64,000 bases of DNA, from assembly GCF_002119685.1 (NCBI RefSeq), contig NZ_CP021108.1, positions 496,001 to 560,000 on the forward strand, read 5' to 3'. Below the pieces are notes generated by a model, which saw only the letters and a list, made by a program, of their open reading frames with translations, was not told the DNA's origin and searched no databases. Shown piece by piece: positions 25,848-33,500 of this stretch. This DNA comes from Bordetella genomosp. 8. GTDB taxonomy: Bacteria > Pseudomonadota > Gammaproteobacteria > Burkholderiales > Burkholderiaceae_B. Every line of letters starts with the position of its first letter. Position 1 is the stretch's first letter. A program made the position numbers and the translations under genes.

Positions 25848-26675
25848 TCAGTCGGGTTTATGGGGAGTGGGCTGCAAGGCCATGATGGCCAGGCAGACGA
25901 CGAGCGACAGCAGGGTAAGCAGGGTCGACACGGCGGCCAGCACCGGGGAGACTTCCCAGCGGATCGCGCTGTACATCTTGACCGGCAGGGTCAGGGTTTC
26001 CGGGCCGGTGATGAAATAGGCGATGATGACCTCGTCGAAGGAAATCAGGAACGCGAAGAGTGCCCCCACCAGCACGGAAGGGCGGATCTGCGGGAGCACG
26101 ACTTCCATGAAGATCCGCAGGCGGCTGGCGCCCATGATCATGGCGGCGGTTTCCAATGCCGGATCCGCATGGCGCAGGCCGGCGCCCAGGGCGACCAGCA
26201 TGAAGGGGATGGTGGCCACCGTATGCGCCAGCACCACGCCTATCGTCGTGTTCACCATGTGCAGCGCCGCCAGGTGCATGTACATGCCCAGGCCCAGCAC
26301 CACCACCGGCACCAGCATGGGCGCCAGCGAAACCAATTCCACCACACGCCGGCCGCGGAAGCGCCCGCGAGCCAGCGCATAGGAAGCCGGCAGTGCGATC
26401 AACAGCGACAGCACCGTCACGCAGGCGGCCACCAGCAGGCTCTGCAAGGCCGAGCCCCACCAGGCGGGATCGCTCAGGAACTGGCGGAACAGCGCCAGCG
26501 ACAGCTGCCTGGGCGGAAAGCTGAGCTCCTGGCCGCCACCGAACGAGATCGGGATGACGACCAGGCTGGGCATCAGCAGGAAGACATAGCCCACCCACGC
26601 GGCCGCCGCGCCGGCCAGCCGCCAGGCATGGCGGGCGGTGAAATGGGGTTGGGGTACGGTGCGGGATCCGTTCAT
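25848..26675 (-). CDS. ABC transporter permease, PotC type
   Basis: 275 residues, six helices. EAA loop MIMGASRLRIFMEVVLPQIRPS in the last third, and FAFLISFDEVIIAYFITGPETLTLPVKMYS as in PotC/PotI. The start ATG overlaps the stop of the preceding permease by four bases (ATGA). A much longer frame extends through the upstream permease gene and is not coding. Second membrane subunit of the PotFGHI-type importer. Confidence 0.9.
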   Translation of the reverse strand: MNGSRTVPQPHFTARHAWRLAGAAAAWVGYVFLLMPSLVVIPISFGGGQELSFPPRQLSLALFRQFLSDPAWWGSALQSLLVAACVTVLSLLIALPASYALARGRFRGRRVVELVSLAPMLVPVVVLGLGMYMHLAALHMVNTTIGVVLAHTVATIPFMLVALGAGLRHADPALETAAMIMGASRLRIFMEVVLPQIRPSVLVGALFAFLISFDEVIIAYFITGPETLTLPVKMYSAIRWEVSPVLAAVSTLLTLLSLVVCLAIMALQPTPHKPD

Positions 26676-27508
26676 GCGAAAGTTGTCTCCCGGTCGCGCT
26701 GGACTCTTATCAACATGGCAATCAGCACAGCCGATATGGCCAGCAGCACGAAGGCGATCGACGACGCCAGCGTCCAGTCCAGCGTTTGCCGCGTGTAGAA
26801 GTCGATCAGGTTCGCCAGCATCATGTCCTGCCGCCCGCCGAGCAGCGCCGGCGTGATGTACATCCCCATGGACAGCGTCAGGCACATCAGCACGCCGGCG
26901 CATACGCCGGGCAGGCTGAGCGGCAGCGTGATGCGGCTGAAGATGCGCCATTGGCTGGCGCCCATGATCTCCGCCGCCATGTGCAGGCTGCGGTTCTGGT
27001 TGATCAGGCTGGCCATGACCGGCAGCACCATGAATGGCAGCAGGTAGTTCGTCATGCCCAGCACCACGCCCACGCGATTGAACAGCAGCTCGACATGCCA
27101 GGCGCCGCCGGACATCCATCCCAGCAACTGGTTCACTACGCCGCTGTTGCCCAGGACGATGGTGAAGGCATAGCTCTTGACCAGGATGCTGGTCCAGAAG
27201 GGCAGCATCACCATGATCAGGTAGGGCGCGCGCCGCCGCGCGGGCATGGCGGCGAGATGCAGCGCGATCAGGTAGCCCAGCACCAGGCTGGTCAGCGTAG
27301 CCAGCACGCTGATGTGCAGCGTGGTCCCCAGCACGCGATGGATCAGCGTGCCGTTGAGGACGTCCGCGTAGCCGCGCAGCGTGTAGCCGTGGTCGTAGAT
27401 GCTCGACCAGCCCACCAGTCCCAGCGGCCACAGGAAAAACAGCAGCAGCAGCGCGCAAAGGGGAGCCAGCAGGACGACGACCGCCCTGGTGCTTAGGGTG
27501 TGCGCCAT
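26672..27508 (-). CDS. ABC transporter permease, PotB type
   Basis: 278 residues from ATG 27508, starting MAHTLSTRAVVVLLAPLC. Six helices with EAA loop AEIMGASQWRIFSRITLPLSLPG and the PotB-like SMGMYITPALLGG. It starts four bases after the binding-protein gene. The upstream 23-codon extension reads into that gene and is discarded. Confidence 0.9.
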   Translation of the reverse strand: MAHTLSTRAVVVLLAPLCALLLLFFLWPLGLVGWSSIYDHGYTLRGYADVLNGTLIHRVLGTTLHISVLATLTSLVLGYLIALHLAAMPARRRAPYLIMVMLPFWTSILVKSYAFTIVLGNSGVVNQLLGWMSGGAWHVELLFNRVGVVLGMTNYLLPFMVLPVMASLINQNRSLHMAAEIMGASQWRIFSRITLPLSLPGVCAGVLMCLTLSMGMYITPALLGGRQDMMLANLIDFYTRQTLDWTLASSIAFVLLAISAVLIAMLIRVQRDRETTFA

Positions 27509-27512
27509 GGAT

Positions 27513-28583
27513 CTAGACCAGCAGCCACTCGGTGAAGCGGCGTTGAAGCTTGTCGTAGTTCTCGCCCCACCAGGCATCGTTGATGATGATGGCGTCCGGC
27601 GATTTCATGTCGGGCATGCGGGCGCGCGCCTGCGCGCCCACCATGTCCGACGCGCCCGCGGCGTTGGGCGCGAACTCCACCAGTTCGCAGAAGGCCGCCT
27701 GGCGTTCCGGCCGCAGGCAGAACGCCACATAGCGCATGGCATTCTGGATATTCTTGCCGCCCTTGGGCACGGCAAGGTATTCCAGGCTATTGAGCGTCTG
27801 GCGCATGGACATGGCCACCGACGATCCGGCCCGCTGTGCGGGCAGGACGCGGCTCAGGTACGAATAGGAAAAGTCGATTTCGTTGCTGGTCAGCAAGGTG
27901 ACCGTTTCCGGCGTGGTTTCTATCCACTTGCGCACGGCCGGCTTGATGCGGTCCATTGCCTTGAAGGCGCGTTCCACGTCCAGGGGATAGAGCTGGGCCG
28001 GCGGCACGCCGTCGGCCAGCAGCGCCATTTCCAGGTTCTCGCTGACCCGCGAACGCAGGCCGCGCCGGCCAGGGTAGCGTTTCAGGTCCCAGAAGTCCGC
28101 GAAGGTCTCCGGATGCTTGCCGTCGGGAAACTTCTTGGGGTCGTAGGCGATGCCCCCGGCGTAGGAGTAGGAGCCGACGTAATCCTTGCCAGCCGGCTGC
28201 AGCAGCTTGCTGGTATCGACGATGCCGGTATCGATGGGCGTCCAGAGCCCCTGGCGCGAGCCCGCCATGATCTGCGGGCCTATGCTGTCGAACACGTCCC
28301 AGGACACGTTGCCGCTGTCGACCTGCACCTTCATCCGCGTCAGGTCCGCGCTATTGACCAGCGTGACCGGAATGCCGCTTTCCTTGGCGAACGGTTCAGC
28401 GAATGCCTGCCGGACCGCGGCTTCATACGACCCGCCCCAGCAGGTCACGCTGATCCCGCGCGCCTGGGCGCGCAGGGGCATGGCCGTGCCCAGCGCGGCC
28501 ATGCCGGCCATTGCCGCCCCGGCCTTCAATACGGATCGGCGCGACAGGCCGCGAGCCTGGCCTTGCTTGTCATGCTTGTTCAT
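27513..28583 (-). CDS. Periplasmic binding protein, PotD/PotF-like, Tat-exported
   Basis: 356 residues. Twin-arginine leader SRRSVLKAG followed by a hydrophobic stretch and AQA cleavage near residue 41. Mature protein ISVTCWGGSYEAAVRQAFAEPF, SGNVSWDVFDSIGPQI, GIAYDPKKFP and EIDFSYSYLSRVLPA, typical of extracellular solute-binding family 1 (spermidine/putrescine, aminoethylphosphonate or opine type). AAGGGGGT precedes the ATG. Export by Tat suggests folding before translocation. 67 bases after the aldehyde dehydrogenase gene. Confidence 0.88.
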   Translation of the reverse strand: MNKHDKQGQARGLSRRSVLKAGAAMAGMAALGTAMPLRAQARGISVTCWGGSYEAAVRQAFAEPFAKESGIPVTLVNSADLTRMKVQVDSGNVSWDVFDSIGPQIMAGSRQGLWTPIDTGIVDTSKLLQPAGKDYVGSYSYAGGIAYDPKKFPDGKHPETFADFWDLKRYPGRRGLRSRVSENLEMALLADGVPPAQLYPLDVERAFKAMDRIKPAVRKWIETTPETVTLLTSNEIDFSYSYLSRVLPAQRAGSSVAMSMRQTLNSLEYLAVPKGGKNIQNAMRYVAFCLRPERQAAFCELVEFAPNAAGASDMVGAQARARMPDMKSPDAIIINDAWWGENYDKLQRRFTEWLLV

Positions 28584-28650
28584 TGCTACCCCCTTGGTTC
28601 CGTTCACTGGCGGCCGGCGAGGCCTGTTGCGGATGACGGCGATGCGAGGA

Positions 28651-30144
28651 TCAGGATGCGATCCAGACCGACTTCCAATCCATGTATTTATCGAAGGCAT
28701 GCAGCGACTTGTCGCGCCCGAAGCCGGATTGCTTGAAGCCGCCGAACGGTGCCGACATATTGCCACGGTCAAAACAGTTGACCCAGACGACGCCGGCGCG
28801 CAAGGTCTGCGCCGCGCGATGCGCGCGTCCCACATCGCCGGTCCAGACCGCGGCCGCGAGGCCGTAGATCGTGTCGTTGGCGACGCGCATGGCTTCATCG
28901 AAGCCGTCGACGGTAATGGCGGCCAGCACCGGGCCGAAGATTTCTTCCCGCGCGATCCGCATGTCGTTGCGCACGTCGCCGAATACGGTCGGTTCGATGA
29001 ACCATCCGCCGCTGTCCGTGCGCGCCGGCTTGCCGCCCAGCACCACGCTGGCGCCGTCCGCGCGTCCGGCGTCGATATAGGACATCACCCGTTCATGCTG
29101 CGCCTGGCTGACGATGGCGCCCATGCGGGTGGCGGGATCGAGTGGATCGCCCGGGACGAGTTCACGGCCGACCGCGGCGATTTTCTCCAGCAGGGCGTCA
29201 CGGATGGGCGCCTCGACGATCAGGCGCGAGCCCGCGTTGCAGACCTGCCCGCTGTTGTTGAAGATGCCCAGCGCCACGGCGCGCGCGGCGGCGTCCAGGT
29301 CCGGGCAGTCCGCCAGCACGATGTGCGGACTCTTGCCGCCGCATTCCAGGCCGATCCGCTTGATATTGGACTGGCCGGAATACTGCATGAACAGCTTGCC
29401 GACCTCCGTGGAGCCGGTGAAGCCGACGGCATCGACGTCCATGTGCAGGCCCAGCGCGCGTCCGGCCGTCTCGCCCAGGCCGGGCAGCACGTTGAGCACG
29501 CCTGCCGGCAGGCCGGCTTCCATCGCCAGGCTGGCGATGCGGATGGCCGTCAGCGGGGATTGCTCGGCGGGTTTCAGGATGACCGAATTGCCGGCCGCCA
29601 GGGCCGGCCCCAGTTTCCACGACGCCATGGACAAGGGGTAGTTCCATGGCACGACCGCGGCGACCACGCCCAGCGGCTCGCGCACGATCATCGTGGTCAT
29701 ATTGGGCATGGCGGGTGCCATCTCGCCATACAGCTTGTCGATGGCCTCGGCGTACCACTGGATGCAGGTGGCGGCGCTGACGATGTCGCCGTTATAGGCG
29801 TTGGCGATGGGCTTGCCGACGTCCAGCGATTCCAGCAGCGCGAGTTCTTCGCGGTGCAACATCATCAATTCGGCCAGCTTCAGCAGGACCTGCTTGCGCT
29901 CGGCCGGCGCGCGGCGCGACCACACGCCCGATTCGAAGGCGCGGCGGGCATTGGCCACCGCGACGTCGACATCCTCGGTGTCGCAGGCGGCGATCTGCGC
30001 GATGACGCGGCCCGTTGCCGGGTTGAACGTCGGGAAGGTCTTGCCTGACAGGGCGGGACGGTATTCGCCGTCGATGAATGCACGCCATTCGGGCTCGCAC
30101 CTGGCCGCGCGAGCCGTCCATTCTGCTTTGCCGGGGATGTTCAA
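28651..30144 (-). CDS. NAD(P)-dependent aldehyde dehydrogenase
   Basis: 497 residues from a TTG preceded by GGAGGAACCGAC; an ATG 45 bases upstream has no ribosome site. ALDH superfamily: VVPWNYPLSM, GFTGSTEVGKLFM, the general base in LECGGKSPHIVL, the catalytic Cys in NSGQVCNAGSRLI and EEIFGPVLA. The ending PFGGFKQSGFGRDKSLHAFDKYMDWKSVWI resembles gamma-aminobutyraldehyde/PuuC-type enzymes. First gene of the catabolic operon, divergent from the LysR gene. It probably oxidises the aldehyde made by the FAD enzyme. Confidence 0.92.
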   Translation of the reverse strand: MNIPGKAEWTARAARCEPEWRAFIDGEYRPALSGKTFPTFNPATGRVIAQIAACDTEDVDVAVANARRAFESGVWSRRAPAERKQVLLKLAELMMLHREELALLESLDVGKPIANAYNGDIVSAATCIQWYAEAIDKLYGEMAPAMPNMTTMIVREPLGVVAAVVPWNYPLSMASWKLGPALAAGNSVILKPAEQSPLTAIRIASLAMEAGLPAGVLNVLPGLGETAGRALGLHMDVDAVGFTGSTEVGKLFMQYSGQSNIKRIGLECGGKSPHIVLADCPDLDAAARAVALGIFNNSGQVCNAGSRLIVEAPIRDALLEKIAAVGRELVPGDPLDPATRMGAIVSQAQHERVMSYIDAGRADGASVVLGGKPARTDSGGWFIEPTVFGDVRNDMRIAREEIFGPVLAAITVDGFDEAMRVANDTIYGLAAAVWTGDVGRAHRAAQTLRAGVVWVNCFDRGNMSAPFGGFKQSGFGRDKSLHAFDKYMDWKSVWIAS

Positions 30145-30270
30145 GTCGGTTCCTCCGTGAGCGTCGCGCGGCGGGCGACAGGTATGCATTGCAGTTTAGG
30201 GATCGGAACTCATAATATCCAATACAGGTTTGGCAGCTTCATCCTTCCAAATAGTTATGGGTTAGCGATC
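30145..30270. promoter_or_regulatory. Divergent ALDH/LysR control region
   Basis: 126 bases with a long dyad: AACTCATAATAT near 30207 and ATAGTTATGGGTT near 30251, an inverted AAC(C/T)-CATAA pair separated by about 33 bases, in an AT-rich patch. This fits LysR-type recognition and activation sites between the regulator and its divergent target. Confidence 0.4.
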
Positions 30271-31191
30271 ATGTTGAACGTGCGTCACCTGGAAATCTTC
30301 CGTGCCGTGGTGCAGACGGGTTCTGTTTCCGCCGCCGGCCGCATGCTGTATATCTCGCAGCCGGCCGTGACGAAAACCCTGCGCCTGCTGGAAGGCGAGC
30401 TCGGGCTCACACTGTTCCAGCGGGTGAAGGGCAGGCTGGTATGCACGCCGGAGGCCGATGCCTTGATGCCGGAGGTCGAACGCCTGTTCGGCAGCGTCGA
30501 ATCGGTGCGGCAGGCGGCGCTGGAGATCCGGCAGGGGGTGCGCGGGCGCATCACCGTGGCGTCCGTGTCCGCGCTGTCGATGTCGGTGGTGGCGCAGGCA
30601 GTCAATGCATTCCACCAGCTGCATCCGCAGGTACAGTTCGATGTCCGCGCCCTGCCGACGCGGCACGTGGTGGAGTACGTGGGAACCAGCCAGGTCGACA
30701 TGGGCATCATCGACGTGCCCACGCCGGTCGCCACGCTGGAGGTGGAGGAAATCTGCAAGAGCGAGGTCGTGTGCGTACTGCATAGGGATCATCCCTTGGC
30801 GCGGTACGCCCGGCTGACGCCGGAACACCTGGCCGATTGGCCCATCATCACCTTCGCGGACGATACGTTCACCGGATTCCGCCTGCGCGAGGCCTTCCGC
30901 GAGCGCGGCGTGCCCTACGACACGGCCCTGGTCTCCAACAGTACCGGGACGCTGTGCGCGATGGTCCAGGCGTTGAACGCAGTGGCGCTGGTCGACCACT
31001 TCATCCTGATGACGTCCGCGTTCCCGCACCTGGTGATGCGCCGCTTTTCGCCGCGCATCGATATGCAGCCCCGGTTTCTGTTTTCGCCGATGCGGCCGCG
31101 CTCGGCGATCGTGGCGCAGTTCGCCGACGCCATACGCACGGCGGCACGGACGGCGGTGCGGCGACTGTCGCGTCCGGGTAAACAGGCCTGA
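30271..31191 (+). CDS. LysR-family regulator of the catabolic cluster
   Basis: 306 residues from ATG 30271 (MLNVRHLEIFRAVVQTGS). N-terminal winged helix with SVSAAGRMLYISQPAVTKTLRLLE and TLFQRVKGRLVCTPEA. Effector-binding domain about 90-295 (RGRITVASVSALSMSVV). Divergent from the aldehyde dehydrogenase operon across 126 bases, the standard arrangement for activation of the adjacent cluster by a pathway compound. It somewhat resembles NocR/OccR-type regulators of opine/arginine catabolism; the ligand is unknown. Confidence 0.9.
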   Translation: MLNVRHLEIFRAVVQTGSVSAAGRMLYISQPAVTKTLRLLEGELGLTLFQRVKGRLVCTPEADALMPEVERLFGSVESVRQAALEIRQGVRGRITVASVSALSMSVVAQAVNAFHQLHPQVQFDVRALPTRHVVEYVGTSQVDMGIIDVPTPVATLEVEEICKSEVVCVLHRDHPLARYARLTPEHLADWPIITFADDTFTGFRLREAFRERGVPYDTALVSNSTGTLCAMVQALNAVALVDHFILMTSAFPHLVMRRFSPRIDMQPRFLFSPMRPRSAIVAQFADAIRTAARTAVRRLSRPGKQA

Positions 31192-31204
31192 CCTGGCATA
31201 CACT

Positions 31205-31223
31205 ATTGACTGTCTATCAAGTC
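31205..31223 (+). promoter_or_regulatory. CTTGA-N7-TCAAG-type dyad, site 1 (before the XRE-cupin gene)
   Basis: ATTGA-CTGTCTA-TCAAG followed by TC, 54 bases before the regulator start. One of three copies in this segment. The left half TTGAC could also serve as a -35 box, so binding would block RNA polymerase. Confidence 0.6.
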
Positions 31224-31274
31224 GCTTTACAGCCTCGTCTTCGAATGCGCGCGGGGCGCACTGGGGGAATCGAA

Positions 31275-31994
31275 TTGGACAATAAAAAAACCATGGTGAA
31301 ACTGCGCGGCGGCGGCAACAAGCTGGCCGCCGGCACCCGGCAGGCGGTGGGCAGGGCCCGGCGGCCCGCCGTCACCAAACCTTCGGCCAAGGCGCGTGCG
31401 CGTGCGGAAGCTGCCGACGCGGCGCAGGAACCGATGCGGATCGGCGCCAAGCTGAAGCACGCCCGGCTCCTCCAGGGCTATACCTTGAAGGAGCTTGCCG
31501 ATATCGTCGAGTGCTCCGAAAGCATGTTGTCCAAGCTCGAGAACGACAAGCTGGCGTCTTCCATCGGCTTCCTGCATCGGCTGGCCAGCGCGCTCGGCAC
31601 GAGCATCGCCGCCCTGTACTCGGAAGAAGACAATTTCTCCGGTCCGGTGCATGTCTTCCATGCCAACCGCAAGGCGCGCAGTGTCGCCGACCCGGATTCG
31701 CTGGACCAGGGCGTACGTTTCGAACGCATCGTGCCCATCGACCGCAATGGCTTGCTGCAGGCGCTGGTGCACAGCATTCCGCCCGGCGCGCGCAGCGGTG
31801 GCGCGGTCAGCCATGCCGGCGAGGAGCTCGGCTACATCATCGAAGGCGAAGTCGAGGTCACCGTCGACGGCAAGAGCTATGTGGTCCGGCAGGGCGACCT
31901 GATTTTCTTTCCGTCGTCGCTGCCGCACGGCTACCACAACAAGGGCGACAAGGTCGCCCGCATGCTCAAGGTGAACACGCCGCCGTCGCTTTGA
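31275..31994 (+). CDS. XRE-family regulator with C-terminal cupin domain
   Basis: About 239 residues from TTG 31275, which has GGGGGAA seven bases upstream; ATG 31293 is the alternative. A basic Ala/Arg linker, then helix-turn-helix (MRIGAKLKHARLLQGYTLKELADIVECSESMLSKLENDK, about 56-95) and a cupin-2 domain (about 150-235: SHAGEELGYIIEGEVEVTVDG, FFPSSLPHGYHNKGDK). This HTH-cupin design is that of PuuR/SutR-like repressors that sense small metabolites. The dyad in its own promoter recurs before the MFS and amidase genes, suggesting it is their regulator. Confidence 0.88.
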   Translation: MDNKKTMVKLRGGGNKLAAGTRQAVGRARRPAVTKPSAKARARAEAADAAQEPMRIGAKLKHARLLQGYTLKELADIVECSESMLSKLENDKLASSIGFLHRLASALGTSIAALYSEEDNFSGPVHVFHANRKARSVADPDSLDQGVRFERIVPIDRNGLLQALVHSIPPGARSGGAVSHAGEELGYIIEGEVEVTVDGKSYVVRQGDLIFFPSSLPHGYHNKGDKVARMLKVNTPPSL

Positions 31995-32021
31995 CGCGCC
32001 GTGGCCCCCGGTATCGGTATA

Positions 32022-32040
32022 AACTTGACGCTCTATAAAG
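32022..32040 (+). promoter_or_regulatory. CTTGA-N7-TCAAG-type dyad, site 2 (before the MFS gene)
   Basis: CTTGA-CGCTCTA-TAAAG followed by TC, 102 bases before the MFS start and in the gap after the XRE-cupin gene. One arm base differs from the site 3 consensus. Confidence 0.6.
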
Positions 32041-32139
32041 TCCCTTGATTGACCGCGCCCCGGGAGCGGGCGCCGGCAGGGACGCGAACCCTATTGTTCG
32101 TGCAGAGCATCAGGGTCCCGATACTGACAGGAGCCTTGA

Positions 32140-33393
32140 TTGTCGACCAAGCCTGATGCCGCAGCCGCGGGCAATGCGGATGAAGCGCCCGCGGGGACGG
32201 TACCCTGGCGGGAAAACTATGTTCCCTACGCCATCTCGCGCGTGTTGTCCGCCATGGCGTTCCAGGGCATCGGCATCGCGCTGGGCTGGCTGGTGTACGA
32301 CCAGACACACAGCGCCTTCTACCTGGGCCTGATCGGGCTGTGCCAGTTCCTGCCCATGGTCGTACTGACCCTGGTGGTGGGCCAGGTGGCCGACCGCTAC
32401 GATCGTCGGCGCATCGCCCTGATCGCGCAGTCGGTGAAGGCAGTCGTGGCGATCGTGCTGACCTGGGCCATCTGGTCCGGCGCGCTGAGCGTGCCCATGA
32501 TCTTCGTTTCGGTCGTGGTGCTGGGCGCGGCGCAGTCCTTCGAGCAGCCCACCATGCAGTCGCTGGTGCCCAGCATCGTGCCGCCTTCGGCATTGCAGCA
32601 GGCCCTGTCGGTGACCACGGCGCTGTTCCAGACCGCGACCATCATCGGGCCCGCGTTGGGCGGCGTTGCCTATGGGTTCAATCCACTCGCGCCCTTCCTG
32701 CTGTCGTCGGTGATGTTCGTGGTGGCGGGCATTTGCGTGATGTCGATCAAGACGGTGCGCGGCGGCTACAACCGCGGACCCGTCACGCTGAAGTCCGCCT
32801 TCGCCGGCGTGTCCTTCATCTTCGCCCGTCCCGTCATGCTGGGCGTGATCTCGCTGGACCTGTTCGCGGTGCTGCTGGGCGGGACGACCGCGCTGTTGCC
32901 GATCTTCGCGCGCGACATCCTGGACGCGGGGCCCTGGGCCTTGGGCTTGCTGCGTTCGTCATCCGCCATCGGGGCGGTGCTGATGTCCCTGTACGTCGCC
33001 CGTGTGCCGCTGAAGACGGGGATAGGGATGAAGATGCTGCTGGCGGTGGGGGTGTTCGGACTGGCGACCATCGTGTTCGCGCTGTCGACCAACATCACGG
33101 TATCCATCCTGGCATTGGCGGTACTCGGCGCGGCGGACACGATCAGCATGGTGGTGCGCATCACCCTGGTGCAATTGCTGACCCCGGACGAAATGCGTGG
33201 ACGGGTCAATGCCGTCAACTCGCTGTTCGTGGGCACCTCGAACCAATTGGGCGAGTTCTATTCGGGCACGCTGGCGGGCTTTGTCGGCCCTGTTTCGGCC
33301 GGCGTGATCGGCGGCGTCAGCACCATCGTGGTGGTGTTGCTCTGGATGCGGCTTTTCCCCGATCTTCGCAAGGTCAAGACGCTGGCGGGGTAA
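32140..33393 (+). CDS. MFS transporter, EntS/DHA3-like
   Basis: 417 residues, about 12 helices. The start is TTG 32140 with AGGAG upstream. Motif A VVGQVADRYDRRRIALIAQ after helix 2 and FEQPTMQSLVPSIVPPSALQQALS are typical of the DHA3/EntS exporter group; RVNAVNSLFVGTSNQLGEFYSG near the end also fits. Probably exports, or facilitates transport of, a metabolite connected with the amidase/peptide-transporter regulon, because it shares the promoter dyad. Substrate unknown. Confidence 0.87.
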   Translation: MSTKPDAAAAGNADEAPAGTVPWRENYVPYAISRVLSAMAFQGIGIALGWLVYDQTHSAFYLGLIGLCQFLPMVVLTLVVGQVADRYDRRRIALIAQSVKAVVAIVLTWAIWSGALSVPMIFVSVVVLGAAQSFEQPTMQSLVPSIVPPSALQQALSVTTALFQTATIIGPALGGVAYGFNPLAPFLLSSVMFVVAGICVMSIKTVRGGYNRGPVTLKSAFAGVSFIFARPVMLGVISLDLFAVLLGGTTALLPIFARDILDAGPWALGLLRSSSAIGAVLMSLYVARVPLKTGIGMKMLLAVGVFGLATIVFALSTNITVSILALAVLGAADTISMVVRITLVQLLTPDEMRGRVNAVNSLFVGTSNQLGEFYSGTLAGFVGPVSAGVIGGVSTIVVVLLWMRLFPDLRKVKTLAG

Positions 33394-33462
33394 GGCGCGG
33401 CCGGCTAGGCGCGGCCGGCTAGGCGCGGCCGGCCAGGCGCGGCCGGCTAGGCGCGGCCGGCA
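33393..33462. repeat. Five tandem 14-bp repeats
   Basis: Five head-to-tail copies of AGGCGCGGCCGGCT (the third ends in C and the fifth in A) fill the gap between the convergent MFS and binding-protein genes. Each unit contains the palindrome CGGCCG, so the array can fold. No spacers, hence not CRISPR. Confidence 0.9.
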
Positions 33463-33500
33463 TGCCGTACTGGTGGCGGACGGGCCATGCCGGCCGCGGG

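Noticed and set aside
33393..33462. Tandem repeats as a CRISPR array
   Set aside because: The units are directly adjacent with no spacers, and no cas genes are present.
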